NCBI RefSeq assembly: GCF_932274485.2
Contig: NC_065881.2
Location: 8,156,613-8,220,612, forward strand
Reading direction: 5' to 3'
Source: Patella vulgata
Taxonomy: Eukaryota > Mollusca > Gastropoda > Patellidae
DNA: 64,000 nucleotides
A program made the position numbers and the translations under genes. Positions 10,936 to 22,285 of this stretch are shown in pieces. Under the pieces are notes generated by a model. That model was not told the DNA's origin. It saw only the letters and a list, made by a program, of their open reading frames with translations, and did not search any database. Numbering within the stretch: the first letter of the stretch is position 1; each line of letters begins with the position of its first letter.

Positions 10936-11845
10936 ATATTGGTTCTCGTACAGACAGGGTCTACACTCTACTACAGAGCCTGAAGATCACCTTATGGCCC
11001 TAATTCCCATTTTATAACACAGTCGCGAGCTTATTCTGTTATTCATCAACGTTCAAATTTTCAACCTACAAACTATACTGACAACACTGGAATAAAGGTA
11101 GCCCCAGGTTATGTGTTAATTTGGACCTCCCGAGCATGGCTAGTAATTATTCTATGGACCTTAAATCATCCAGAAAACCACCTCGTACTTGATTAATCTT
11201 TAAAAAAATAATTGTGAAACCGACATTGCTAGCCATTTTTTAAGTCATGCGTAATTTAGCACACGCAATATGATTAGACAATACAAGAATACTAATTAAT
11301 GACATATATGATAATTTCAGTACAATATAGTGCCTGTCTTTCTTATATATTTTTGTTGGCTTTTTTTAATAGGATATTTTTTGTGGTGAAAGGTAAGCGC
11401 ACGAATCAATTCAAAACAGCCTAAATATTTTACTACCTAAAGTTGTATATCTCATCTAGAAATAAAGATTTGGCTGTTTTTATGAAAAAAAGGATCGCTA
11501 TTAAGAATTTTAGGGGTTAAATGTATGTTTTGCTCGCCCCCCTCCTAGAACATACAGACCAAAAACGTCACCTGTATATTTACTGACAACACAAGAATCA
11601 AGGTAGCCCAAGGTACATGTAATATGTCAATCATCAGATCAACCCAGGAATGTTTATTGACTTTGTCAAACAGTTTTAAAACACCCACAATATTAATGTG
11701 GCCATCACACTGTCCATCTTCAATCAATCAATCTGTCCGTCCATCAATCACTTTGTCATTTTTACATTTTTTTCTTCTTAGCACAACAATACAGGTTCTA
11801 TCTCATTAAATTGAGGGAAAAAAAACGTGATTTGACGATTTTTGA
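10936..11845. other. No gene seen
   Basis: Non-coding. Two related stretches (11070-11150 and 11570-11640; tactgacaacac, aaggtagccc) suggest a diverged repeat in two copies. The small frames near 11.6 kb have no family features. Confidence 0.4.
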
Positions 11846-11847
11846 TC

Positions 11848-12222
11848 AATCTGATTAAAACATAGATTCTATTTTGTTTCATTTTTATAGTTTAAAATTT
11901 CGTCTTGCTTCTCTTTACTACACTAGGATCTGAAAGAGTTGTTATATTACCAGTGTTCTGGTTGAAGTCAAGGATTAGCCAATGAAACAGCCTTTTATGG
12001 TGAGTACTTGGCGTTTGATTCACAGAACTTTAGATAAATCACTAGAAACATCAATGCTGATTGATTAATCAATGTCTGACGTCACGGGGGCAAAAGTCGC
12101 TTGTACGACCCCTGATGCGACCTTCCACTACAGCCGGTCAGATCTTCATGTAGCGTAGGTCATCAAAAGTATAAAACAACGAAACGAAATATAGATCTGT
12201 ATTTTAATCAGATTGATGTTCG
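11848..12222 (+). mobile_element. MITE family F, copy 1
   Basis: Terminal inverted repeats of about 45 bases (caatctgattaaaac at the left, gttttaatcagattg-like at the right, both with a tttcgtttcgt-like core). Inside are cactaggatctg and agccaatgaaacag, shared with copies at 16748, 35106 and 60590. Confidence 0.8.
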
Positions 12223-12357
12223 ATGATCACTTCCAGTGTTACTACCCTTGGTAGGACTTTAGAGGCTTCAATTATGATCCAATCTTTATGAAATCTATAT
12301 TGGTTATCAATATTATTCCCCTAATAGTTGTTAGCTGCTTTAATTACCATATGATCT

Positions 12358-12592
12358 GGCCCTGTGTGCACAAAGCATTCTTAGACTTTAGTTAAAAATT
12401 TACTCAAAATTGTTCGCCTTATTTTAACTAAAATATAGCCCTTTTGTTGTTTTAATGTATCAAATACATCAATAAGAAACTATGTGCAAAGTTTTGTGTT
12501 TCTGGATCAAAGATATTTATCATAAACAGTGATTGAAAGTTGAGTAAATTCTTAACTTAAGTCTGAGAATGCTTTGTGACCTCGGGGTCAGA
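12358..12592. mobile_element. MITE family D, copy 1
   Basis: About 235 bases. The ends are inverted copies (cacaaagcattcttagac against gtctgagaatgctttgtg). Matches 31801-32032 throughout, including gtttctggatcaaagat. Nearly a hairpin; no coding. Confidence 0.8.
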
Positions 12593-12594
12593 TC

Positions 12595-13130
12595 TTTTAT
12601 AAAAAAAATTAGGAGTTACTTAGTTTACAGGAAACCATGTAGTACTACCGGACTTCTTTATTTGTTGTGTTCCTTGTGATCGTAAATAATACTACAGCAA
12701 CAATGATTTCACAGCTTTATTAGTAAACTGGAAATAACTTTGCAGGTTCCTCGTTCTCAAATATATAATGACTGGTAAGAATTTCTGGGTGAGCTCTAAT
12801 CTAGCTCTCTTCTACACCCTAATTTATACCCCCTACTTTCCCAGGTCTTTAATAACCTTGAAGTGAATTTCCACGCCATATAAGGAATAAAACTCTATAT
12901 TTCCCACAACCAAGACAGGCAACATTACCTATTTTTGGTCAACCGACCATAGGTCAATAAACAGCTAGAATTTGTGGACTATTTTGATAATGATTATAAT
13001 TTAACTAAAACATCACTGTTTTTTACGAACAACTATAACCACGTTCATTTAGTACTTATGATTTGACTTTATAGACCAAATTGAAGAGACAATTTTATAA
13101 AGAGCCAAAATTGTCTCAAGGGCCATAGTG
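12595..13130. other. No gene seen
   Basis: AT-rich, non-coding, no recognised repeat. Confidence 0.4.
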
Positions 13131-13133
13131 CTA

Positions 13134-13335
13134 CAACCACTGTGGCTCAGTACGTAAGATGTTGGTTCGCTAACCTGGAGATCCTACGTTCGATCCCGGT
13201 GTTGGGCGAGGGCGAGACAGCTCGTCAGGATTTTCCAGCGTGGTTCCTCATTGTCAATGGTGCAGGGACAACATATAATCATTTTGAGGTGATGAACAAC
13301 TTGAGTTCCTGTGCACACATTACGGGACACATAAA
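13134..13335 (+). repeat. SINE-B head, diverged
   Basis: tRNA-like head (ctgtggctcagtacgtaag; B box cgttcgatccc) followed by the caggattttccagcgtgg part of SINE-B. The 3' half is lost before the next SINE. Confidence 0.65.
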
Positions 13336-13339
13336 AAAA

Positions 13340-13485
13340 AAGGGTTTAAAGTCCACTCAACACAAACTAGGTCATTTCGGGAATAACATATGGTTCGATT
13401 TTATTTTAATAATTCACTTGCGCGTAGGGGTCTTTAGCAGTGGGAGGAAACCGGAGGATCCGGAGAAAACCCACAAGGTTGGACA
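13340..13485 (-). repeat. SINE-A, 3' half
   Basis: Reverse copy covering the 3' end and body only. It breaks off at the reverse of caacctt and joins directly to another SINE-A, as a partial tandem pair. Confidence 0.8.
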
Positions 13486-13750
13486 TGTCATTTCGGGACT
13501 AGCACACGGTTCAATTTTATTTCAATAATTCACTTGCGTGTACAGGCCTTTAGCAGTGGGAGGAAACCAGAGTTCCCAGAGAAAACCCACGAAGTTGGAC
13601 AGGCGACCCTACTCCTTGTCACATACAACCGGGGAATCAAAACCAAGCCAGTTGACTTAATGACAGACCTTAAGATACAGCACGCACATTCTAACCATTT
13701 GGACACCCCCACCCCACCACCACGCGCTAACAATTCAGCCATCCAAACCT
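13486..13750 (-). repeat. SINE-A, lacking its tail
   Basis: Second member of the tandem pair, from tcatttcgggact to the head. The last ~35 bases repeat the head end (gctaacaattcagccatcc), so a sliver of a third copy is present. Confidence 0.8.
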
Positions 13751-13751
13751 T

Positions 13752-13868
13752 AGCAAGTAAAAGAATCCTTGGCAGTTGTAATTTGATATAAGAGTAGGCC
13801 GTAGCGTCTGCTCGTCTTTATTAACCCAGTCGGATCTAACAGTAGGACGTTAAACCCATTTCATTTCT
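13752..13868 (+). repeat. SINE-B, 3' fragment
   Basis: Internally deleted 3' part: ccttggcagttg, gatataagagtaggccgt, then taggacgttaaaccc and catttcatttc. Confidence 0.75.
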
Positions 13869-14075
13869 TAGTCTGAATGACCTATGTGTAGTTGTTGCTA
13901 GTGGGTGCAGTTTTTGTCGACATATAAGTTTTATGTTTGTGAGAAAAATCGTAAATATAAATGTACAGGAATGTCAATGGTTTTATCACCCTATTTAGGA
14001 CACGATTTATTCTGATGACGTAAATTATGTGATAGGACTTCAGAATTTGAATTCACTGACATGTTTATAGAGGCC

Positions 14076-14079
<4 letters not shown>

Positions 14080-14110
<31 letters not shown>

Positions 14111-14193
14111 TTAATGTCCACTGAACACGAATTACATGTAGGTCATTTCAGGACTAACACACATACAATTTTATTTCAATAATTAAACAAAGG
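14080..14193 (-). repeat. SINE-A, 3' end only
   Basis: GA tract plus the reverse of the SINE-A 3' end up to ttatttcaataatt, then cut by the R2 repeat. Confidence 0.75.
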
Positions 14194-14345
14194 GCTGCCG
14201 TGTTGCTGTACTTAGGAGAGATTTGATTGAACGGGAAGAATAGACACACTCCCTCAAAAGCTCAAGTATCAGAAGCCAATCCAGCAATGGGCAGAGAGGG
14301 ATTTCTCAGGCCATTGCTTCAGGAATATGAAATGAACTAGCTTGT
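14194..14345 (+). repeat. Dispersed repeat R2, copy 1
   Basis: Nearly the same text as 30246-30362 (ggctgccgtgttgctgtact, ctcaagtatcagaagcc, ccagcaatgggcaga). Identity unknown; no long frame. Confidence 0.7.
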
Positions 14346-14387
14346 TCCTGCCATTTTCAACTTAGTCATTAGGATGGTATGAAAAAC

Positions 14388-14581
14388 TGAAGTCCCGTGT
14401 ACAAATTGGCGTGCACATAAAAGATCCCTTGGTAGTCGGAATTTGATATAAGAGTAGGCCGTAGCGCCGCTGCCCGGGAAAAATTTCCCTCATAGCACAC
14501 TGTATGGCGTATGCCCGTCTTCATTAGCCCTGGTTAGTAGCAGAACAGTAGGACGTTAAACCCCATTTCATTTCATTTCAA
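14388..14581 (+). repeat. SINE-B, 5' truncated
   Basis: Forward copy from the cccgtgtacaaattggcg segment to the (ATTTC)n tail; head missing. Confidence 0.85.
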
Positions 14582-15065
14582 AAGTGCTGGACCAGTGCCA
14601 TTGACTGCATTAGTGTCTTCCATAACTCTTACTTGTAGGAGGAAATCTGACAGTATGAATTTATTGAGAGAGGTATCAGTTAAGTGTTATTCTCAATATG
14701 TTTCATTTTCGTTTAACCTTGACAACCACACACTGATAATCTGGTGTGATTAGTCAAGACCTGTGTCCAGCTTGAAAGAGTTTCTCTGTGTACATGCTAT
14801 TATACCCTCGAGAGGAATTTACATCTAATTACAGAAAAGCCGGAGGACTCTCTACTAACATAAACGTGTTAGTAATTTAGTGTGTGTTCGAAAGCTAATA
14901 CTAGTCTTTTACATGTACCACATACATATAATGGTAGCTTTGTGCACAAAACTGCATACCTTTATGTGGTATGTTCAAATCATTTCAATGTAACTCTCAG
15001 TAATGAATTATTGTGTCACACAAAGGAGTACTCGGTAATTTTTGTACCTTTCGATTTGTAAATAA
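14582..15065. other. No gene seen
   Basis: Non-coding sequence without a recognised repeat. Confidence 0.4.
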
Positions 15066-15068
15066 CAC

Positions 15069-15069
<1 letters not shown>

Positions 15070-15110
<41 letters not shown>

Positions 15111-15310
15111 TGTAAGTCCAATCAACACAAACTAGGTCATTTTGGGACTAACATGTTTCAATTTATTTTAATTTTATTTCAATAATTTGCTTGCGCTTAG
15201 GGTCTTTAGCAGTGGGAGGACCCCAAAAAAACTTTGAGGTTGGACAGGTAACCCTACTCCTTGTCACGTAAAACCGGGAAATTGAAACCACGCCAGTGTA
15301 CTTAATGACA
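15070..15310 (-). repeat. SINE-A with internal deletion
   Basis: Long GA tract, the reverse 3' end, a shortened body (deletion next to agtgggagg) and part of the head. Confidence 0.8.
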
Positions 15311-15525
15311 GAGAGGGAGAGAGAGAAATTGGGTTTAATGTCCACGCGACCCAAACTAGGTCATTCCGGGACTAACATATGGTTTAATTTTATTTCAATA
15401 ATTCGCTTGGGCGACCCTTCTCCTTGTCACGTACAACTGGGGATTCGAAACCACATCAGTTGACTCAATGACAAGCCTTATGATACAGCGCGAACGAGCT
15501 AACCATTCGGCCACCCATCCCCCCC
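15311..15525 (-). repeat. SINE-A with internal deletion
   Basis: Directly follows the previous copy. The body between aattcgcttg and ggcgaccctt is missing, including the conserved central domain. The head is complete, with a C run after it. Confidence 0.8.
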
Positions 15526-16350
15526 CCCCCCACCACGTACTCAATAACAGACATTATGATCTAAAGACATTTGACAACCCCACCTCCCACAGGTCAAATG
15601 AAGTTCAGGACATAGAAAATGATCTTGTAATGGTAATGATGGCATGGTGTTATTCCTGTTTTTCCAGTGTGAGTTATATTATTTATTTAATGTCATTTCT
15701 CATGTAACAAAATGACAAGTACAAAACAGGATATGTAAATGTAGCCAATAATTATGTCTGACATGTTATGTTAATATTGTTATTTATATGTGTAATAATT
15801 ATGTCTGGTTGTTATGTTCATCTTGTTATTTATATCTGTATGTTAATCAACCTGTCCAGTTTCATTGTTTACGTCCTCATCTCAACTTACATATCATCAA
15901 CATACAAAAACATCACCAAATTACAAACAGAGAGAGAAATGGGGTTTGTCGTCCACTCCACACAAACTAGGTTGTTTTTGACCAGTATTTTGGTTTGGCG
16001 ATAAAGAAATAATGATATCGTGATAATAATTTTATCAAATATCACGATAAGTGATATTCTCGTCACTCGTGATAATTTATACACATGTCTGAAGAAGTTA
16101 AATTTTAAATACTTTGGCTGAAAATCGTCGGCTTGATGTCAAATTATTGCTAGGTCGGTAGGAGCCGTGATGAAGATTTACCCTAAACCAGCTGGTACTT
16201 AATAATGCTATTTTTACTGATGAATTTAATTCTATCAATAGAATGCCGACATAGCATAATTATATATGATCTTTTAGAGACATTTAGTAACTGGATAGAG
16301 TAATAAACTATAACACATACTCATGCAAAAACGGTAACTAATGTATTAGT
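15526..16350. other. No gene; one SINE-A tail fragment
   Basis: Mostly AT-rich, non-coding. A 50-base reverse SINE-A 3' end lies at 15930-15980. Repeats of the tgtctg / atgtta kind occur at 15750-15850. No coding signal. Confidence 0.45.
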
Positions 16351-16352
16351 CA

Positions 16353-16628
16353 ACGACGCAAACTAGGTCATTTCGGGACTAACATATGGTTCAATTTTAT
16401 TTCAATTACTCGCTTGCTCGTAAGGGGTCTTTAGCAGTGGGAGGAAACCGGAGGACCCGAAGAAATCCAAGAGGTTCGACAGGCGACCTCTACTCCTTGT
16501 CACGTACAACCGGTTCACTCAACACAAATTTGGGCATTTCGGGACTAACACATGACCCGGTTCAATTTTATTTTAATAATTCGGATAAGGGTTCTTTAGC
16601 AGTACAAAGACACAGGGTGAAAACCCAA
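16353..16628 (-). repeat. Two SINE-A fragments in tandem
   Basis: One 3' part with body (16353-16513) runs into a second, internally deleted one (16514-16628). Both are reverse and in direct succession. Confidence 0.75.
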
Positions 16629-16648
16629 GTTGCTATTTTCAAAATGAA

Positions 16649-17125
16649 ATAAGAGTTTAATGTCCACTCAACCAAAATTTGTTCATTTCGGGACTAACAC
16701 ATGATTTAATTTTATTTCAATAATTTGCATAAGGGTTCTTTACCAGGCAATCTTATTAAAATACCGATCTATATTTCGTTTCGTTTTTATACTTTCCATG
16801 GCCTACACTACATGAAGATCTGACCGGTTGTAGCGATAGGTGGCGTCAAAGGTTATACGAGCGGCTTTTGACCCTATGACGTCAGACATTTGATTAACCA
16901 ATCAGCATTGATTTTACTAGTGGACTACCCACAGTTCTGTGCAAAACACGCCTAAAGCTTGCCGTAACAGGCCGTTTCATTGGCTGAGCCCTCACACTAT
17001 TCAGAACACGTCAATGATAACAACTCTTCCAGATCCAAGTGTAGTAAAGACAAGTAAAGTGAAATTTTGAACTATAAAAACGAAACGAAATAGGATCTGT
17101 GTTTTAATCAAATTGTTTAGCAGGT
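16649..17125 (-). repeat. SINE-A fragment split by MITE F
   Basis: A 5'-truncated reverse SINE-A flanked by a perfect 20-base duplication gttgctattttcaaaatgaa (16629-16648 and 17126-17145). It landed in the intron just past the donor of the exon at 17149-17382 and later took up MITE F copy 2. Confidence 0.8.
16748..17115 (-). mobile_element. MITE family F, copy 2
   Basis: Ends caatcttattaaaat and the reverse of caatttgattaaaac. Flanked by tttaccag (16739-16746) and tttagcag (17116-17123), an 8-base target duplication with one mismatch lying inside the SINE-A text gggtctttagcag. Eight-base duplications fit hAT or related superfamilies. Confidence 0.8.
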
Positions 17126-17148
17126 TGCTATTTTCAAAATGAACTTAC

Positions 17149-17382
17149 CATCTTCTGTGGGTTGAACTTTTTCTATTTTAACATGAAGATTTTGTAAGGG
17201 ATCATAATCTAAATCTTCTCCTAAATCATCTTGTATACAGAAGCGTACTTCATATAGATGTTTAAATTGTAAAAATCCTAAATGTACATCCAGTTTATCT
17301 TCCCCAGCTCGTTTTATTATTATTTCTAAATCATGTTCTACAAGTTGTTCCGCTGAGAAATGAACATGACCCTCGGATTCAT
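17149..17382 (-). CDS. ADISSP: Exon of a C20orf27/ADISSP-family gene
   Basis: An internal coding exon on the minus strand, with a pyrimidine-rich acceptor (ctttctttcag) at 17383 and a donor GTAAGT at 17148-17143. It starts with two bases of a split codon, reads 77 codons without a stop, and ends with one base of the next codon. The peptide begins ESEGHVHF, then has GFLQFKHLYEVRF and ends LHVKIEKVQPTEDG. From memory the human protein has GSHSHVHF, GFLKILHRYEITF and LHLKLLSVVPVPEG in the same order with almost the same spacing, so the family call is good though not checked by search. The vertebrate protein is small (about 174 residues), described as a secreted adipose factor, with an unclear basic function. 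The C-terminal exon (HHGTP...DW-GFD in vertebrates) was looked for at lower coordinates and not found; it may lie left of the window. A SINE sits within a few bases of the donor without destroying it. Confidence 0.75.
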
Positions 17383-17412
17383 CTGAAAGAAAGGTATATA
17401 TTAATATTAATA

Positions 17413-17588
17413 TGAGAGAGAGAGAGAGAGAGACACAGAGAGAGAGAGAGAGATGGGGTTTATCGACACAAACTAGGTGATTTCAGGACTGACATATGGT
17501 TCAATTTTATTTCAGGGGGATGAAACCGGAGGACACGGAAAAAAACACGCGAGGTTGGACAGGTGGCCCTACTCCTTGTCACGTACAA
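17413..17588 (-). repeat. SINE-A, head missing, deleted body
   Basis: Reverse copy 30 bases upstream of the acceptor of the 17149-17382 exon, in the sense direction of that gene. GA tract, 3' end and the end of the body are kept. Confidence 0.8.
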
Positions 17589-17654
17589 AATTACACATTT
17601 TTATCTTTTTATACAACATTCAACTGATTAAAATGCTTATCTCTGCTTAGCCTA

Positions 17655-17745
17655 AGTAACCAAGGCTTTGTCTAAGTAGACAAGGCTTTGTTTATAGACA
17701 AGGCTTTGTCTAAGTAGACAAGGCTTTGCCTAAGTAGACAAGGCT
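17655..17745. repeat. Short tandem repeat, ~20-base unit
   Basis: Four to five copies of acaaggctttgtctaagtag in direct order. Confidence 0.85.
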
Positions 17746-18235
17746 TAATATGGTTAAAATTCACTATAGACAAAATGGACAAAAATTTGGTCAAAATGTA
17801 TCTAAATATGTATAATTAGATTTGTATTAATTAACAAATACTTCATTGGTCATTGTGTTATTTTTTTAATTACCATAATGACCAATCTATAGCACTTTTG
17901 AATAAAAGTTAAGTCCCTTTTGACAACTTTTTTTTAGGACATTTTGGTTTGAAGCTGTATCGACTACATGTAGGCTATAACTCATACGCCAGCATCCTCT
18001 TTAAGTTTAACTACAAACATTTGATAGTAAGACCTCAATTTAATCTGATTGAGGAATATCTAGCATCGACATTTTAATTTGGTATTTCTTATCAAATGCT
18101 AAATGATCAATTCGAGTAGATTCTATGCATGGATTAAGCAAATGACAATCCACATTCTCTTCATATTTATCTTTACGACAACGAGTACGCTGACCATCTG
18201 GTGGTAGCTTAACTCATAACATTTAAAGTAGCGCT

Positions 18236-18570
18236 GCATCATTGGCATATTTTGATAAAATATCAAATTTCTCATGGCTTAATCTACACTAATATCAATA
18301 TGTACTCAGAATGATTATATAACATTTTATTTAAGATAACAAAATAAAAATACCAGCCCTAGATAACGTCATGGCTTGGGTGCAATTGGATTAAAAACAG
18401 GTCCATTAAAAAAATTTCTGAAAATATCAAATTTCTCACTGCTGCACTAAATCTACACTAATATGTACTCAGATTGATTAATTAACATTTAATTTAAGAT
18501 AACAAAATAAAAATACCAACGCTAGATAACGTCATAGGTTGGATTCAATCGAATTAAAAACAGGCCTATC
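18236..18570. repeat. Tandem duplication, ~175-base unit
   Basis: Two adjacent diverged copies sharing aaaatatcaaatttctca, aatctacactaatat, ttaagataacaaaataaa and ctagataacgtcat. Confidence 0.8.
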
Positions 18571-18997
18571 ATTAAAATTCGTGGACAACAAAATGGTGGT
18601 AAGCTTATTGCCTACCAACTAGCCTTAATTGTGATGATATCACATACAGTGTATGTCTATATCATTATCTCACGCTTTGAATGCCCATCCAATCCCACCA
18701 TCTGAAGATAAAGGATAAAGCCCACGAGGCCACGACTGTGAAACTTTTCTCATAAAAGTATTGTTTAAAAAAAAAAATTATGTTGCTGAGCACGCACCCG
18801 CCCCCCTCTCTTGGATCTGCCCTTGAAAAGAGATCCCTCTTTCATAGTTTGCAAGGGATTCCTACGCGTACCGAGACTTTAAACATGGTACTTACGTTTT
18901 TTATGAACTGTTTTATGGGTGTGGTTTATAGCTCTATCTTGACACTCGGCCATATTTCTTTTATAATCCTCTCGACTGAAAAATGATGAGAAGCAAA

Positions 18998-19374
18998 ATG
19001 AAATGAAATGAAATGGGGTTTAACGTCCTACTGTTCTGCTCCTATACTGGGCTAATGAAGACGGGCACATGCCATACAGTGTGCTATGAGGAAAATTCTG
19101 CCCGGACAGCGGCGCTACGTCCTACTCTTATATCGAATTCCAACTGTGAGGGGATCTTTTACATGCACGCCAATGTGTACACGGGACCTTGGTTTTTCGG
19201 CCCATCCGAACAACTAGACAGATGTCCTTGTCGGGCCCTCCGTCCTGCATCACTGACAAGGGGGGGACCACGCCAGAAAATCTGGATGAACTTTCTCGGC
19301 CAATGCAGGGATCAAACACCCGACCTCCAGGCTAGCGAGCCAGCGTCTTACCCACTTAGCCACGTGATCCCCCG
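18998..19374 (-). repeat. SINE-B, full length
   Basis: Reverse copy with (GAAAT)n tail and complete head. Target-site duplication tgagaagcaaa at 18987-18997 and 19375-19385. The frame at 19013-19450 is a SINE translation. Confidence 0.92.
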
Positions 19375-19440
19375 TGAGAAGCAAACGGATTGTATTACAG
19401 TGTCAAGTACAACACTCACTTGTTCAACATCAGTTAGATC

Positions 19441-19606
19441 CATTTCATAAGGCCAACTTCATGTTTGGTCAAAGGTCACGAGATGTAAACAGGGTTAGTG
19501 CTAATGCTTTCCCTAACCCTAACCTACAATCTTGCCAAGAATCACACGTCCTAACCTTATTTACATCTCAGCGACCTTGACAAAAATTGAGCTGGCCTTA
19601 ACAAAT
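19441..19606 (+). mobile_element. MITE-like element T, copy 1
   Basis: Imperfect inverted ends (aaggccaacttcatgtttgg at the left, gagctggccttaacaaa at the right) around ccctaaccctaacctac. Reverse complement of the copy at 63703-63885. Confidence 0.65.
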
Positions 19607-19782
19607 AGATTTAGTAGCTCAACCTCTGCTGCTTAAACAAATGTTGTAGTAAACAGAAGTTGATCTGTCCTCAGTAGCATATCCAGTGGCCCTCTCCCCC
19701 ACCCAACCCCAACCTCATCCCACCCTTAAATAACGGTATAAAATATTTGTCAATCATATATTATTCTACAGAATTTATATGG

Positions 19783-20038
19783 TTCGGAAATGAAATGAAA
19801 TGGAATGAAAACGGGTTTAGTGTCCTACTGTTCTGTTCCTACTAGGCTAATTAAGACGGGCATACGCCATACAGTGTGCTCTGAGAGAAATTTTGCCCGG
19901 ACAGCGACACTACGACCTACCCTTATATCGAATTCCAACTGTCAAGGGATCTTTTATGTGCATGCCAATGTGTACACAGGCCCTCATTTTTTCGTCCTAT
20001 CCGACCCACTAGACAGCTGTCCATGTCAGGCCCTCCGC
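19783..20038 (-). repeat. SINE-B, 5' truncated
   Basis: Reverse copy whose head is missing. Target-site duplication aatttatatgg at 19772-19782 and 20039-20049 shows it inserted already truncated. Confidence 0.88.
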
Positions 20039-20150
20039 AATTTATATGGAAAACAATCACTGGTTTATACACATATAGCACAACATTTCGACATATATTC
20101 GATTGTTTTCCATATAAATTGTGTTATGTTTATTAATGTGGTTAATCGTT
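20039..20150. repeat. Small fold-back remnant
   Basis: tttatatggaaaacaatc and its complement gattgttttccatataaa face each other about 50 bases apart. Same family as the hairpin at 34365-34519 (ggaaaacaatcactggttta). Confidence 0.65.
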
Positions 20151-20553
20151 AAATACCGTACCTCTCAAGGATTATAAATTATTCTGTTTCTATGAAATAT
20201 GAAAATTTGACCTTTTGTTGACTCGAATGATTTAATTGATGGAATTGACTGTTATATTCAGCTCCAGATATGCGCCATTAATCACCACTGACACAACAAT
20301 TTTTTTTTACTTTTCTTGGAGGATGACCCCCCAGATCCCCCCCCCCCCCCCTAACTAAATATCCTGCGTACACCACTGTCAGTCAATGTTTACCAATTAT
20401 TGGACAAATCTGGTGTCCGGTAAAATTAGTATCTAACTAATGAAGAGGAAATTTATTAAATGGTGTTTACTGGTCTGAGAACTAAATATAATATCGAAAA
20501 GCAGAAATCAATAGCCATCTGTAAAACACAGTCATGTTCTATAAATTGTAGGT

Positions 20554-20940
20554 TTAAAGCTACAATTTCATATTTTTAAGTTATATTTTTAAAATGTATT
20601 AAAACAAGGCCGAAAATAGATGGTATCTATAAACAGTCCTACCTTGTTAAAGAATAATCCTATTAATCCTATAATTCACTATTGCCAGTTGAGAAATTGG
20701 CAAAAATATCATTTTCAACTTCAAATTCAAACGTTTGAAGATAGCTATTCCATGGTGGGGAATAGGAAAACAAGGGAGGTAATTGGTAGATAATTGTGTT
20801 AATATTTCCGGTGTTATGATTTTTAAGTGTGAGAAAGATAACCTATGATCGTATAATAGTTAGTTGCCAACCTATTGAGCAAAAGACATAGAAATAATTA
20901 TGTTTTGACTTTCTTAGAAAAGATGAAATTGTAACTTTAA
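20554..20940 (+). mobile_element. MITE family G, copy 1
   Basis: Flanked by TTAA. Ends ttaaagctacaatttcat and atgaaattgtaactttaa are inverted copies. The inside (attgccagttgagaaattgg, aacaagggaggtaatt) matches 42237-42606. No coding. Confidence 0.85.
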
Positions 20941-20943
20941 ACT

Positions 20944-21006
20944 AGTCCATTTTGGGACTAACACATGGTTCAATCTTATTTTAATAAGTTTCTTTGGCAT
21001 TGGGAT

Positions 21007-21041
<35 letters not shown>

Positions 21042-21390
21042 TGGGTTAATCTCCACTCGACACAAACTAGGTCATTTTGGGATTAACATATGGTTCAATT
21101 TCATTTCAATAATTCGCTTGCGCGTACGGGTCTTTAACAGTGAGAGGAAACCGGAGGACCCGGAGAAAACCAACAAAGTTGACAAGTACAGCCAGGGAAT
21201 CAAAACCACACCAGCTGACTCAATGACAGACCTTATGACACAGCACGCACGCGCCAACCATTCGGCAATCCAACCCCCCTGGGAGGAAACAGGAGGACTT
21301 GAAAAACACCCATGTACAAGCGGGGAATCAAAACCATACCACTTGACTCAATGACAGACTTGATGATCTAATGTACACACACTAACCCAC
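20944..21390 (-). repeat. Cluster of three SINE-A pieces
   Basis: A 3'-end scrap (20944-20995), a near complete reverse copy with GA tract (21008-21275), then a piece of body and head (21276-21390). All in the same direction. Confidence 0.8.
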
Positions 21391-21773
21391 TTAAAGATAC
21401 ATTATGGGAGATTCAATAACGAGTTGGCAGTTCTCACTATAATAGTTAAAAACTAGATAATGTAAAGGTAATTTGCTGAAAATTTAAGTCAAATTGATCC
21501 ACTATGAACCGAGAACTAAGCGATTGAAATTTTTGCCTAGCCTCGATTATCATTACTAAAGTCAGTACGATAGACAGCGTAGTCTTGATTATCCATTTAA
21601 TCGTTAAATCGTGAAGGAAAGTTATGCAGTAAATCGGCTCACAATCCACTTAAGATCGCAGGCTAGCGATGCCATCTAGAGTTGATTATGGTCTGGATAG
21701 GTTAATTAATAATTTAGATAACATTTCAGGCCTAAAGAAAGACAGATTTAGCTCTTGCATAATGTATGTTTAA
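21391..21773 (+). mobile_element. MITE M1
   Basis: Starts ttaaagatacattatgggag and ends cataatgtatgtttaa. Slight internal deletion near its right end. Confidence 0.8.
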
Positions 21774-21942
21774 GCACCCAACCCTCCTTTAAATATTGTA
21801 CCCAAAATCATATACATCTAGAATAATTTTACGAATTAACAATAATATAATTGTTTCACACTTTGAAGCTACAACTGCTAAACAATTGATTGAACATTAA
21901 AGCTAGACACAACTATTATAAAATCAATAGTCATTATATTAA

Positions 21943-21945
<3 letters not shown>

Positions 21946-21985
<40 letters not shown>

Positions 21986-22285
21986 GGTTTAACGTCCACT
22001 CGACACAAACTAACAAACTAGGTCATTTCGGGATCAACATATGGTTTTAATTTTATTTCAATAATTCGCTTGCGCGTAGGGGTCTTTAGCAGTGGGAGGA
22101 AGCCGGAGGACCCGGAGAAAACCCACAAGGGTTTTACAAAGAGCAAGCAGACTTATGATTTACATATAACACCCTACTCCTTGTCATGTACAACCAGGGA
22201 ATCGAAACACGCCAGTTGACTCAATGACAGACTGTATGATACAGCATGCACGTGCTAACCATTCAACCATCCAACCCCCCTTATA
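21946..22285 (-). repeat. SINE-A with a 44-base insert
   Basis: Reverse copy with a long GA tract. Inside the body an extra ~44 bases (22128-22172; ttttacaaagagcaagcag, then acttatgatttacat) replace part of the SINE. The same block occurs at 22699-22742. Confidence 0.8.
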
